In this document: one piece after another, positions 47,597 through 56,695 of the stretch
Position numbering within the stretch: the stretch's first letter is position 1
How the letters are laid out: each line of letters opens with the position of its first letter
NCBI RefSeq assembly: GCF_963682185.1
Contig: NZ_OY821667.1
Coordinates: forward strand, 2,048,001-2,112,000
Origin: an uncultured Cohaesibacter sp.
GTDB taxonomy: Bacteria > Pseudomonadota > Alphaproteobacteria > Rhizobiales > Cohaesibacteraceae
Direction of reading: 5' to 3'
Length of the DNA: 64,000 nucleotides
Made by a program: the position numbers and the translations under genes
The notes under the pieces: model-generated
Databases searched by the model: none
The model's input: only the letters and a program-made list of their open reading frames with translations
Told to the model about the DNA's origin: nothing

Positions 47597-49111
47597 CTAG
47601 AACTCCGGATCCAGCAAGTTTTTACCCAGCAGATACTGAAGCTGCCCCCAGGATTTCAGATATTCGATTTGATAATAGTTCCGACGCTCAATAGCCTTGT
47701 TGAGAGACAATTCGCGCGCTGCGACCGCAAGATCAACAGACTGCCCGTTGGTCAGCTTGTTGCGTTCATTGCGATAGGCACGCCCATTCTGGACAACAAC
47801 CTGATTGAGACTACGCAGCGACTTGGTCAATGCGCGCATGCGCGCATATGTGGCGCGCAATTGCGTCTCTAGCTCTCGCGCCAAGGCATGATGATCGATG
47901 GCCGCACTGTCTGCATCTTGCACCATAACAGCGTTGGAATAGCCCGCACCGCTGGCATTGAAGATGGGAATGGATAATTTGAAACCAAGAGTCGTATCCT
48001 GTGTGTGCGAACCACCACCAAAGCGGCTTGCCGTTCTCTCTTCATCCTCAAACGTTAGATAGCTGCTCACAACAGGCGAAAAATCACTAGCCAATGCCTG
48101 ACGATACCGTTGCTCGGCCGCAGTCACCTGAAGAGCGGATGACAGCATTCTGGGATTGTGACTAAGAGCATCAGCCACCGCCTCTTCCAGATCCACACCA
48201 TCCTCGATCCCTTCAAAGCCCTTGGGGAATTTGATGTCCTGTACATCACTCACAACTGTTCCCGATAGCCGCGCCAACTCGGTAATTGACTGTTCAAAGG
48301 TGGCAGCCTCGAGAGTTTCCTCCGCGTGAAGATCGGCCTTGTTGCCGCGCAGTGCGGCCAAAGACCCTTCATCGCCCATGCCGTTAGTATCAAGAACGGC
48401 CTGCCCGGTAATCTGACGATTGATAAAGCGCTGACGCTTCTGCAGCGATTGCATCCGCAACTTGGACTGTACCGCCATCAAATATGTACCGAAGACTTTG
48501 TGGCTCGCCTCGGCAATCGCGGCCAGATAATCCACTTCTGATTTACGACTTGTCGTATGGGCATATTTGATGGCATAGATTCGGGATAGATCCCAAAGAG
48601 GCTGCTCAATGGTGAAACTTCCCGTTTTGACGGGATATTGCGCCTCGCCGAGCTGATATACGGCATTGTCAGAACTCAAAACCCGCTCGTCGAGATACTC
48701 ATACGTGTAGGCGGCGGAAATCTGAGGCAGATACCCCAAAATCGCATTCATGTGCTGGGCACTGGAACGATCAATATTGTTTGCTGCGGAGGCGATGGTC
48801 GTGTTCCGCTCCAAAGTGCTTTTGAGCAAATCTTCCAAGGAAACGCTTTGCTCAACGGCTCTGTTCTGCAGCTCTGCGTGACGTTTGATTTTGCGCTTCG
48901 ACTCAGTGGAACTCAGCGCCTTTTCAGCCCGTTGCTTGATGCTTTGCTCCACGCTGGCCGACACCCCCTGAGACCGTAATTTCGCCAAAGTTACATCAGA
49001 CACATCCCCGGAGGATGCAACCACACACCCCGCCAGAGGAAGCATGGCCAGCAGCACAGTCGATCTGCGCACAATCGATTTGATGCGGAGGATTATATCT
49101 AACGCTTGCAT
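47597..49111 (-). CDS. TolC/OprM-type outer-membrane factor, lipoprotein
   Basis: This 504-residue protein has a lipoprotein signal with lipobox LAGC (Cys at about 29), so it should be anchored by lipid in the outer membrane. Two long repeats of the outer-membrane efflux family follow, each with helices and a strand pair (ILGYLPQISAAYTYEYLDER; SDFSPVVSSYLTFEDEERTA). It forms the exit duct of tripartite secretion systems. It is the first gene of the minus-strand operon that goes on to the adaptor, the giant protein, DUF3467, HlyD and M50. Confidence 0.9.
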   Translation of the reverse strand: MQALDIILRIKSIVRRSTVLLAMLPLAGCVVASSGDVSDVTLAKLRSQGVSASVEQSIKQRAEKALSSTESKRKIKRHAELQNRAVEQSVSLEDLLKSTLERNTTIASAANNIDRSSAQHMNAILGYLPQISAAYTYEYLDERVLSSDNAVYQLGEAQYPVKTGSFTIEQPLWDLSRIYAIKYAHTTSRKSEVDYLAAIAEASHKVFGTYLMAVQSKLRMQSLQKRQRFINRQITGQAVLDTNGMGDEGSLAALRGNKADLHAEETLEAATFEQSITELARLSGTVVSDVQDIKFPKGFEGIEDGVDLEEAVADALSHNPRMLSSALQVTAAEQRYRQALASDFSPVVSSYLTFEDEERTASRFGGGSHTQDTTLGFKLSIPIFNASGAGYSNAVMVQDADSAAIDHHALARELETQLRATYARMRALTKSLRSLNQVVVQNGRAYRNERNKLTNGQSVDLAVAARELSLNKAIERRNYYQIEYLKSWGQLQYLLGKNLLDPEF

Positions 49112-49664
49112 TGTTTCACTCGTTCAAGGCCAAAGCTAAAACCCTAGATGGGCTATGAAAGAACAAGTGTGCCGCACCCTTGCTTGCCGACGTCTCAAAC
49201 GGATTTGGGCCAGTTTCACCACACGCGCGCAACGCAAAACTCTGAAAACACAAAGTTCGAGTTGCACCGAACGACCTCGGAATGAGAACTTACATTAGGT
49301 GAGCATTCTAAATTTCGGTCACACCAGCTCAAAATTTAGAACTAATTTGGAAAGGTTAACAAAAACTAAACAAAGGCCTTTTTACTATTAACAAACAAAT
49401 ATTTATCTAAAATCAATTCCAGATATCAAGAACAAAACGACCTGATTAAAATATCGAGAAATAATTCGACGAAACCTAACAGTAAAGAAAGGTATCTTAC
49501 CAAATATGTAAGATATCTTACATTGAAAGAAACACAACCAGATGGAGATTCTGCAATAAATACCACCAAAACTATTATTCAAAATTCTAAATATCTCTCA
49601 ATTCGACCCACGACTTTTTTGGCCGACTATTGGCAAAAAACAGCACCCTCTTCCCTATAGCCCG
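49112..49664. other. Control region of the giant-protein operon
   Basis: This 553-base AT-rich gap lies between the tolC start and the end of the histidine kinase gene. No gene is visible. It must contain the operon promoter and holds the TATCTTAC element listed separately. The part next to the kinase stop has no clear terminator. Confidence 0.55.
49493..49521. promoter_or_regulatory. Triple TATCTTAC element, candidate regulator-binding site
   Basis: TATCTTAC at 49493-49500 is followed after 7 bases by its inverse GTAAGATA (49508-49515). This overlaps a third copy, TATCTTAC (49514-49521), so that GTAAGATATCTTAC (49508-49521) is a perfect 14-bp palindrome. It is about 380 bases upstream of the tolC start and next to the genes of a two-component system. 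Confidence 0.5.
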
Positions 49665-51779
49665 CTATTGAACCTGATTGGTAAGCCTGAGAGAAATGGA
49701 AGCGACGACGCCTCCCGTGGATTTATTCTCTATTTTGAAGTCCCCGTCATGGGCAAGCGCCACAGACTTCACAATATGAAGCCCTAAACCCGTTCCAGCA
49801 ACACCGCCTGCATTGGTGGCCCTGAAAAACCTCTTTCCTACCAACCCGAGGTCTTCAGGGGGAATTCCAATACTATCATCCTCTACCGAAATGATGAGCA
49901 TTCTGTCTTCCATGCGGCAGGACAGTTTGACAATCGTATCTGCTGGAGAAAATTTAACGGAGTTATCGATTAGATTCTGAAGCGCCATCCCCACCATTGA
50001 ACTGTCCATTCTCGCTTTCCAATGCGAGATTGAACCATCCAGCTCCAAGACAAATGTTCGCCCGGCATGAAGCGTTTCATTGTGCTTCAATATTTTTTCC
50101 AAAAAGGCCTCAAGAGCAACCGGCTGAGCGTCAGGAAGAAGCTCTGTGCCGCGCATACGGCTTTTCTGCAAGGATGAATCCAGAAGTTGCACCAGATCCG
50201 AAACAGCCGAATCTATCCTATGCATTCTTTGTCGATTGGCGTCATTCATTTCCGGCAGCGCGTGGCGCAGGGAGGCCAAACTCGTTCGTATCACAGACAG
50301 TGGCGTCTGGTACTGATGTCTTACGACATCGATGAAGCGTAATTGCTCGGCTTGCCCTTCCTGCTCGGCCACCAATGCCAGCTCCGCCGTTTCCTTCGCA
50401 GCCTCAAGCTCAGATGTTCGAATTTTCACGAGATCGCGCGCAGCGCGCTCCGCTCTTCTGGCTATGCGCAAGGATGTGGTTTCCTGCCGCATGCGGTCGA
50501 CCGAACGAGCTTTCTGCATAATCGAAAACGCCATGAGCGGCGTGAAGAAGGCAACCGCAATCCAATATGAATATTCGAAGAAACCATTTGTCTCGGCGCC
50601 TCCGAGACTCCAGGCGATAGAGAATCCCGCGGAAGCAAATTTGATCAAACCAGCCAGAAACGCAACAGAGGCACCTGGCTTTTTGCGTGCCTGCCCGTAA
50701 AGAATGCCGGACATGACAAAGACTGCCAAAAGACACAGAATCACAAGCAGCAAAGGCACAACAAAGAGGCGGTAAATTCCGAACAGATCGCCAACAATAG
50801 CAAGCCCACAGAACCACATGCTGCCATTTATAAACCAGCCCAGGAATCGCCCCCTGTATGGGCGTCTCAAATTCTCCCGGACGAACAGAATATTTGCAAA
50901 AATGAGGAGAAGCAGAGATTCAGAGATTATGAGGCGATTAAATGCGCCACTAAAGCCAAGCGCTCCAAACAAAACGATACCGCTGGTCGTGCAAACATAA
51001 AGACTGTCAGCCAAAAACATAAAGGACATATGCAAAAAATAGAGGCGGCGCGAATAGATCCAATAGATCAGACTAAGCAACGCAGACCCCAGGGATAAGG
51101 TGACCAATCCAACAGCACTGACAAGGCGCGTCTGAACGAGATCCATAATGCCGGATTCTGAGGCCAGCCACCCTCGAAGTCCCATCGTTCCATGAGTGAC
51201 CGCCCTTATATATACAGTTACCAGTGCGCTATCGGCAGGAAAACTCAAGGGCACCACATGGGAAACCTGAACCCGACTTGGAAACGCGTCTGGATATCCA
51301 CTGCCTCTTTGGATCATCTCAAAATCATCAGCTCTTGCGGGATTACTAACCTTGGGAACAAAGATCCTGACATCTTGAAGGTAAACCGGTAGCAAGTTCA
51401 GAAACGCATTGCGCGGCCATGCCTCACCTCTCCGAAAGGACAGTTTCAGCCATATGGCATCAGGCGTAAAACGCATGGCCAGATTTTTTTTAATGGGAAT
51501 AAAACGGTCGGAAGGCTCACCGAAGGCAACATCTTCAATAGAAAAGTGGTGGTCTGGATCCTTGAGATAAGAAAAATGTCCCGTTAGACTTAAGGATACA
51601 AGATTCGATGGCACATCCAGTGGAGCCGCAATTGACGGAGCATCATTCGCATTGTGAGCCTGCGCCATACAGAATGAAGTGTCTCGACCAAACGCCAACA
51701 CAAAGAGAAACACCAAAAGGCAATATCTTGTAAATCTAACTAGCCAAAGCATGTTGCGGCGTTTATTAGCCTCGCTCAT
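49665..51779 (-). CDS. Hybrid-free sensor histidine kinase with 7TMR-DISM sensor
   Basis: This 704-residue membrane kinase has an N-terminal signal/anchor at 10-30 and a periplasmic 7TMR-DISMED2-like domain at about 45-215, a fold often linked to carbohydrate sensing. Seven membrane helices (about 218-420) and a coiled coil follow, then a HisKA domain with the phospho-accepting His488 in VVRHQYQTPLSVIR. The HATPase domain has NLIDNSVKFSP, DDSIGIPPEDLG and GTGLGLHI. The ATG at 51779 has AAGGA six bases upstream. It is divergent from the response regulator gene with only 49 bases between the start codons. The giant-protein operon lies downstream on the same strand, making that operon a likely target. 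Confidence 0.9.
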   Translation of the reverse strand: MSEANKRRNMLWLVRFTRYCLLVFLFVLAFGRDTSFCMAQAHNANDAPSIAAPLDVPSNLVSLSLTGHFSYLKDPDHHFSIEDVAFGEPSDRFIPIKKNLAMRFTPDAIWLKLSFRRGEAWPRNAFLNLLPVYLQDVRIFVPKVSNPARADDFEMIQRGSGYPDAFPSRVQVSHVVPLSFPADSALVTVYIRAVTHGTMGLRGWLASESGIMDLVQTRLVSAVGLVTLSLGSALLSLIYWIYSRRLYFLHMSFMFLADSLYVCTTSGIVLFGALGFSGAFNRLIISESLLLLIFANILFVRENLRRPYRGRFLGWFINGSMWFCGLAIVGDLFGIYRLFVVPLLLVILCLLAVFVMSGILYGQARKKPGASVAFLAGLIKFASAGFSIAWSLGGAETNGFFEYSYWIAVAFFTPLMAFSIMQKARSVDRMRQETTSLRIARRAERAARDLVKIRTSELEAAKETAELALVAEQEGQAEQLRFIDVVRHQYQTPLSVIRTSLASLRHALPEMNDANRQRMHRIDSAVSDLVQLLDSSLQKSRMRGTELLPDAQPVALEAFLEKILKHNETLHAGRTFVLELDGSISHWKARMDSSMVGMALQNLIDNSVKFSPADTIVKLSCRMEDRMLIISVEDDSIGIPPEDLGLVGKRFFRATNAGGVAGTGLGLHIVKSVALAHDGDFKIENKSTGGVVASISLRLTNQVQ

Positions 51780-51828
51780 CTAGGATCCTTTTGCTTTTTG
51801 GTGCTTGAAAAATGGAGAAGACACTTCC

Positions 51829-52524
51829 ATGGCAAATATCGTAGTCGTCGAGGACAATCATGCCGTGCGTAGCAGTCTGTCAGACTTTCTTTCATTAAAG
51901 GGACATGCTGTGAGCGAGGTCGGAGACGCTATTGAACTATATAAACAATTAGCTGAAGACAAATACGATGTGGCAGTTGTTGACGTCAACCTTCCCCATC
52001 ACGACGGCTTCTCAATAACTGAATATCTTACCCAAAAAAAATTATGTTCAGTCATCATAATGACAGCACGCAATGCTCTGGAAGACAGAGTGAAAGGATA
52101 TAATTGTGGAGCTGACATCTATATGGTGAAGCCGATTGAGCCTGAAGAGTTAGCCGCGGCAATTTCTTCGCTGACACAAAAAGGCGCCCCCAACGGCGCC
52201 GCACCAATAGCCGAGCCAGAAAATAGGTGGCAGCTCAACTTGAAAAGCCTGCTTTTGAAGACGCCAAATGACACCTATATTTCATTGACCAAGAGAGAAA
52301 CGACCCTGCTCAAGCACATAGCCGAGGCCGCAGGGAATGTTATCAGCCGCGAAGATCTGCAGGGTCTATTAGGCAAACTGGATGGCCCGATCAATCGCGG
52401 CCAGCTAGACACGCTCATCTCGCGATTGCGCAGCAAGGTCAGAAACCAGAGCAGCCTTGAGCTTCCGCTGGTGACAGCGCACAACAGCGGCTTCAGCTTG
52501 GCCATAAAGATTGTAGAAAAGTAG
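51829..52524 (+). CDS. OmpR-type response regulator
   Basis: This 231-residue protein has a receiver domain (1-115, acidic pocket ED at 8-9, phospho-acceptor Asp52 in VVDVNLP, Lys in MVKPIEP) and a C-terminal winged helix (about 140-230, YISLTKRETTLLKHIAEAAG, then NRGQLDTLISRLRSKV). The open frame starts at a TTG 24 bases earlier, but the ATG at 51829 gives the normal MANIVVVEDN start. Its partner is the divergent histidine kinase. Target genes cannot be read from the sequence alone; the TATCTTAC element near the giant-protein operon is a candidate. Confidence 0.9.
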   Translation: MANIVVVEDNHAVRSSLSDFLSLKGHAVSEVGDAIELYKQLAEDKYDVAVVDVNLPHHDGFSITEYLTQKKLCSVIIMTARNALEDRVKGYNCGADIYMVKPIEPEELAAAISSLTQKGAPNGAAPIAEPENRWQLNLKSLLLKTPNDTYISLTKRETTLLKHIAEAAGNVISREDLQGLLGKLDGPINRGQLDTLISRLRSKVRNQSSLELPLVTAHNSGFSLAIKIVEK

Positions 52525-52631
52525 GACACTGCGAGACTACGAGACATCCTTGTCACTCTGTTTCCACTTCACGGATGGACAGAGGCAACCTTGAGCTCCC
52601 GCAAGTGACGGCAGCCCTTTTCAATCATCCT

Positions 52632-52670
52632 GATGGGCGCCCCGTTTCCTTAAAGGCCAAGGCGCCCATC
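52632..52670. terminator. Inverted repeat between convergent response regulator and aspartate kinase genes
   Basis: GATGGGCGCC (52632-52641) and GGCGCCCATC (52661-52670) form a perfect 10-bp stem around a 19-base loop. It lies between two converging genes, where a terminator is expected, but neither side has a good T-run. Confidence 0.5.
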
Positions 52671-52681
52671 AAAATGGGATC

Positions 52682-54118
52682 TCATGCCGCTTTCTTCAGA
52701 TGGCTCGCTTTGGCAGCCCCAATCAGAGCCTTGTGAAGGGCAACCACGGTGCTGTCAGCAGCATCTTGCGGAACGACGAACTGAATGTCCACGTTGCGCG
52801 GCGACTGTTGTGCTGCCAGCACATCGATGCCGGCTTTCTCCAATGCCACCAAGCCTTTGGAGAAGGCATTCAGCCCTGAGAGGTCGCGACCGATCACCGA
52901 GACAATCGAAACGTTACGGATACTCACCTGAGCGGAGGGGAAGATTGCTTCCAGATCCGACACCACCCGCCGCACAGTCTTCAAAGGGGCGTCAACATAG
53001 TGGGTAATGGCATTGGCATTCGACGTTTTCGACGCAATGCGCACCTTGTGGCGCTTGAGGGATGCCAAAATCTCGGCGTCATAGCCTTTGACCCCCACCA
53101 TGTCCTGCTCAAACAACTCAAGTGCCGCGACGTTGAGCCCGGTAATGATCTCCACCGCAGAGGAATCCGCGGGCTGTTCGTCAATGAGCGTGCCGGGATC
53201 GGACGGATCGAAGGCATTTGTGACCCTCAGGGCGACTTGCGATTGGCGCAATGTCTTTGCCGCATTGGGGTGAATGGCTTCCATCCCCATGTTGGAAAGC
53301 TGATCTGCCACATCGTAATTTGTGTGGCCAAGCTTGCGAACCGCATCTATTCCAACCAACGCGGGGTCGGCAGAAGAGAGATGGAATTCCTTGTGAATGA
53401 TCGCTTCTTCTGCGCCAGTATAGGCGGCGATGTTGGAAAAAGTGACTTCGGAATAGCCGCGATCATATTCGCGCATCAAGCCCTCGCGGCATTGCGCATA
53501 GCCTGTCACGATGGGCAGTTCCGACGTCAGATCCACATCCTTGAAAGCGCCAGCAATGCGCTCCTGCAAGCTGCATTCGGTTTCGTCACGCCAGCCGCTG
53601 AGATCGACAAAGCGCGCATTGACCCCGGCACGTTTGAGCATCAGCGTTGTCACGTAAGCGGAATGGGCTTCCCCCAGCCCGGAAAGCAACTCACGCACGA
53701 TCATCATCTGGTTGGAAAGCCTGAAATGCCCATAAGAGCAAAGGCGTCTCAGATCGAACAGGCAATTGCGCGCACCCTCAATCCGGTCGCGTACGAAATT
53801 CTCGGCCAGTGTGCGATCAGCGGAATTGTGCAAGACCGCATTGTGCCGTTCTGCCATGGCAGTGCCGACGCGGGTCAGGGCATCCAGCCAGCTGTGATCA
53901 TTGTCGTCATTGGCAAAGAGCGCGTAAACACCCGGATCGCCAGTTTTCTTGTGCTCCAGCAGCAGGTTTGTGATCCCGCCAAAGGCGGAAACGACAAAGA
54001 TCCGGTGGAACAGCTCTTCCGCTGTGCGGTCACCTATGATCAGTGTATCGCGCAATTCATTGATGCGCGACATGGAGGTTCCGCCGATTTTCTCGACGGT
54101 GTGTTTTGGGAAGGTCAA
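52682..54118 (-). CDS. ask: Aspartate kinase of the ectoine pathway
   Basis: This 478-residue kinase phosphorylates aspartate, the first step towards aspartate semialdehyde and ectoine. It has the start VEKIGGTSMSR typical of the Ask_Ect subfamily, which is known from ectoine operons and thought to escape the feedback control of the housekeeping enzyme. A C-terminal ACT-like part follows (VSIRNVSIVSVIGRDLSG). Translation must start at the TTG at 54118, because the next in-frame ATG would remove the conserved KIGGTS motif. It is the last gene of ectABC-ask; a CCGACA/TGTCGG hairpin lies between ectC and it. Confidence 0.93.
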   Translation of the reverse strand: MTFPKHTVEKIGGTSMSRINELRDTLIIGDRTAEELFHRIFVVSAFGGITNLLLEHKKTGDPGVYALFANDDNDHSWLDALTRVGTAMAERHNAVLHNSADRTLAENFVRDRIEGARNCLFDLRRLCSYGHFRLSNQMMIVRELLSGLGEAHSAYVTTLMLKRAGVNARFVDLSGWRDETECSLQERIAGAFKDVDLTSELPIVTGYAQCREGLMREYDRGYSEVTFSNIAAYTGAEEAIIHKEFHLSSADPALVGIDAVRKLGHTNYDVADQLSNMGMEAIHPNAAKTLRQSQVALRVTNAFDPSDPGTLIDEQPADSSAVEIITGLNVAALELFEQDMVGVKGYDAEILASLKRHKVRIASKTSNANAITHYVDAPLKTVRRVVSDLEAIFPSAQVSIRNVSIVSVIGRDLSGLNAFSKGLVALEKAGIDVLAAQQSPRNVDIQFVVPQDAADSTVVALHKALIGAAKASHLKKAA

Positions 54119-54148
54119 ACGATATCATCCGACAGATGTCGGAGCCTT

Positions 54149-54553
54149 TCAAGCTGATTCCAGATCTTCTGCGGCGGCGTAGGAGCCATCTTCACGATGC
54201 ACTTCCTTGCCAGTCACCGGCGGGTTGAAGCAACAGGCCATGACCAGTTGTTCCTCTGCCCGCAGAATATGGCGGTCATGCTGGTCAAGCGCATACATCA
54301 CACCGGGTTTGATCGGGTGGGTTTCGCCGGTCGCAAGATCGGTGATCGAGCCGCTCCCCTGCATACAAAAAACGCTCTCGAAATGGTTCTTATATTCGAA
54401 CGTGTGCTCAGAGCCTGGTTCCAGAAAGGTGATATGGAAGGAAAAACCCATTCCGTCATTCGCCAAGAGCATGCGGATGCTGCTCCATTGGGCGTCTGAT
54501 ACCACGCGATCTGGCTGGCTTTTCAAAATCTCGTTGAGGTCGCGCACAATCAT
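54149..54553 (-). CDS. ectC: L-ectoine synthase
   Basis: EctC closes the ring of N-gamma-acetyl-diaminobutyrate to ectoine in the cytoplasm. It is a 134-residue cupin. The typical start MIVRDLNEI is followed by [38 protein letters not shown] (metal ligands Glu and His region), and [16 protein letters not shown] near the C-terminal ligand. The frame is open further upstream into ectB; the ATG at 54553 has GGAG seven bases before it. Spacing to ectB is 4 bases. Confidence 0.95.
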   Translation of the reverse strand: MIVRDLNEILKSQPDRVVSDAQWSSIRMLLANDGMGFSFHITFLEPGSEHTFEYKNHFESVFCMQGSGSITDLATGETHPIKPGVMYALDQHDRHILRAEEQLVMACCFNPPVTGKEVHREDGSYAAAEDLESA

Positions 54554-54557
54554 GCTG

Positions 54558-55844
54558 TTACTCCGCTGCGTATTTATAAGTGACCAGCACATTCTGTGCT
54601 GCGTCGATGAGAATATCCAAACCGGATTGAAGCATGTCATCCGGTGTTGTCAGAGGAGCAAGGATCTTGACCACTTCATCCTCCGACCCTGAAGTTTCGA
54701 TGATGAGCCCGTTCTGGAAGGCGCGGGCACAAATCTCACCCGCCAAGGCACCACTGCCCACATCAACGCCGCGCATCATGCCGCGTCCTTTGAGGCGAGC
54801 ACCTGGGATCATGTCTGCGATGGCCTGTAAGCCCTGCTCGATCAGTTTGGCCCGGCGCGCAATATCCTGTTCAAAGCGATTGTCGCACCAGAATTTCTCA
54901 ATCGCGGCCCGCGCCGTGACAAAGGCATGTGTGTTGCCGCGGAAGGTGCCGTTATGTTCCGCTGGCCCCATGACATCATGCTCTGGTTTTACCAAGACAA
55001 GCCCCATCGGCAGTCCAAAGCCCGAGATCGACTTGGCCAAGGTGACGATGTCTGGAGAAATGCCGCTTTCTTCAAAGGAGAAAAAGCGCCCGGTGCGCCC
55101 GCACCCGGCTTGCACGTCATCGACGATCAACAATGCGCCCGCCTTTTTGGCCATCTGCGCAATGCTGCGTAGCCATTCAGCGGAGGCCGCGTTTAACCCT
55201 CCCTCTCCCTGCACTGTTTCAAGAATGATGGCCGCTGGCGCATCCATCCCCGAAGACTGATCAGCAAGCATCGCCTCGATGAAGGCAGTTGTATCATTAT
55301 GCTCCCCAACGAAACCATCAAAAGGCATGCGGGTGACATTGTTTAGTGGCACCCCGGATCCTTCGCGGTGGTAGCCGTTGCCGGTTGCCGCCAGCGCGCC
55401 TTGTGTTACGCCGTGGAACCCGTTGGTAAAGGCGATTATGTTAGAGCGCCCCGTGACCTTGCGCGCAATCTTCATCGCAGCTTCCACGGTGTTGGCGCCT
55501 GTCGGCCCGGTGAACATGATTTTGTGCGCCATCTTGCGCGGGGCGAGAATATGCTTCTCGAACGTCTCGATGAAAGCAGCTTTGGTGTCCGTATGCATGT
55601 CCAGACCATGGGCAATGCCATCAGCTTGAATATGGTCAATAAGGGCCTGTTTTAGGTCGGGGTCATTGTGCCCGTAGTTCAGCGAAGAGCAGCCTGCAAG
55701 AAAGTCGATATAGCGTGTCCCGTCTTGATCGATCATCTCTGATCCGTTTGCAGAGGTGAAGACAGTGTCAAAGCCACGACAATAACTGCGCGCATCGGAT
55801 TCGCGACGTGTAAAAATGTCCGTGTTAGCGGGTGTTGTAGACAT
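54558..55844 (-). CDS. ectB: Diaminobutyrate-2-oxoglutarate aminotransferase
   Basis: EctB turns aspartate semialdehyde into L-2,4-diaminobutyrate with glutamate as amino donor. The 428-residue class III aminotransferase has the PLP lysine at 271 ([14 protein letters not shown]), the preceding [18 protein letters not shown] and the early [19 protein letters not shown]. The start AGGAAACCTT-ATG is good. It lies in the middle of the ectoine operon. Confidence 0.95.
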   Translation of the reverse strand: MSTTPANTDIFTRRESDARSYCRGFDTVFTSANGSEMIDQDGTRYIDFLAGCSSLNYGHNDPDLKQALIDHIQADGIAHGLDMHTDTKAAFIETFEKHILAPRKMAHKIMFTGPTGANTVEAAMKIARKVTGRSNIIAFTNGFHGVTQGALAATGNGYHREGSGVPLNNVTRMPFDGFVGEHNDTTAFIEAMLADQSSGMDAPAAIILETVQGEGGLNAASAEWLRSIAQMAKKAGALLIVDDVQAGCGRTGRFFSFEESGISPDIVTLAKSISGFGLPMGLVLVKPEHDVMGPAEHNGTFRGNTHAFVTARAAIEKFWCDNRFEQDIARRAKLIEQGLQAIADMIPGARLKGRGMMRGVDVGSGALAGEICARAFQNGLIIETSGSEDEVVKILAPLTTPDDMLQSGLDILIDAAQNVLVTYKYAAE

Positions 55845-55907
55845 AAGGTTTCCTTGGCGTTCGAAAAATGAGAAAGGTGCGGAGATCAGGTTTGGCGAGC
55901 AGAAGGC

Positions 55908-56438
55908 TCAAGCCGCCAGCGCCGCACGTTCCGCCAGCCGGATCGTGACCAGATTTTCGGTATCGTGGCGATCCTGAAAATGCTGCGACTGGGTGTAATA
56001 GGGCTGGGAGTCCAGCTTGCAGCTCTGGTTTTTCGCAAATTTGCCAAACAAAGCCCAAGACGCTTCGTTGTCTTTTGTGATTGTTGTTTGCAGCTTGGTC
56101 ACAGCCTCGCATTGCGGTCTGTCGATGATCGTCTGCAGCATCTTGCTCCCGAGTCCGAGACCGCGGGCCTTTTCTGCAACGGCGACCTGCCAGATAAACA
56201 ACGTGTCCGGGTCATTGGGTAAGATATAGGCCGAGATCCAGCCAACGACCTCCCCGGACAACTCCGCCAACACACAGGTGTCCGCGAAATGATCACATTG
56301 CAGAAGATTGCAATACATCGAGTTTTCATCGAGTGGTCGGCAATTGCGAACGAGTTCCCAGATCTCGGCGCCATCCTCGGCGCAGGGAATGCGCAACAGG
56401 GGACGGGCGGGGTGAATCTGTTTAGCAGTATATTGCAT
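55908..56438 (-). CDS. ectA: L-2,4-diaminobutyrate acetyltransferase
   Basis: EctA acetylates diaminobutyrate at the gamma nitrogen. This 176-residue GNAT enzyme has the acetyl-CoA motif VAEKARGLGLGSKML, and the typical LDENSMYCNLLQCDHFADTC stretch of EctA. The frame is open to 56501, but the ATG at 56438 follows AAAGGAG and gives the usual length. First gene of ectABC-ask. Confidence 0.94.
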   Translation of the reverse strand: MQYTAKQIHPARPLLRIPCAEDGAEIWELVRNCRPLDENSMYCNLLQCDHFADTCVLAELSGEVVGWISAYILPNDPDTLFIWQVAVAEKARGLGLGSKMLQTIIDRPQCEAVTKLQTTITKDNEASWALFGKFAKNQSCKLDSQPYYTQSQHFQDRHDTENLVTIRLAERAALAA

Positions 56439-56589
56439 GTGTAGTGAGCTCCTTTTCGCTTCGCATGTCGAACTAACATAGCGGTCAATAAATTTCAACA
56501 ATCAAAGCAATATAATTTCAAATCCGATCCAAAATGACAGAAATCAGCCGGAAATAAAGAGTTTCTGCACGAGAATTATAAATTATAGC

Positions 56590-56602
56590 TTTGATAATCA
56601 AA
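56590..56602. promoter_or_regulatory. Palindrome in the ectA-ectR intergenic region
   Basis: TTTGAT-A-ATCAAA is a perfect 6-1-6 dyad between the divergent ectA and ectR genes, in an AT-rich control region (56439-56695). MarR-type EctR proteins bind such dyads near the ectA promoter, so this is the best operator candidate. Confidence 0.4.
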
Positions 56603-56695
56603 TTAAATAAAATTTTGCTTTGTCAAAGTAATCTGGCTATTATTCTCCCATTGAAACACCTTTGTGTTCTTCACCAACCATCAAATGGAGGCCAC

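Noticed and set aside
47597-49111. RND efflux system (adaptor plus TolC)
   Set aside because: No RND pump gene accompanies the adaptor and duct; they are directly upstream of the giant protein and the HlyD/M50 genes, so a secretion role fits better.
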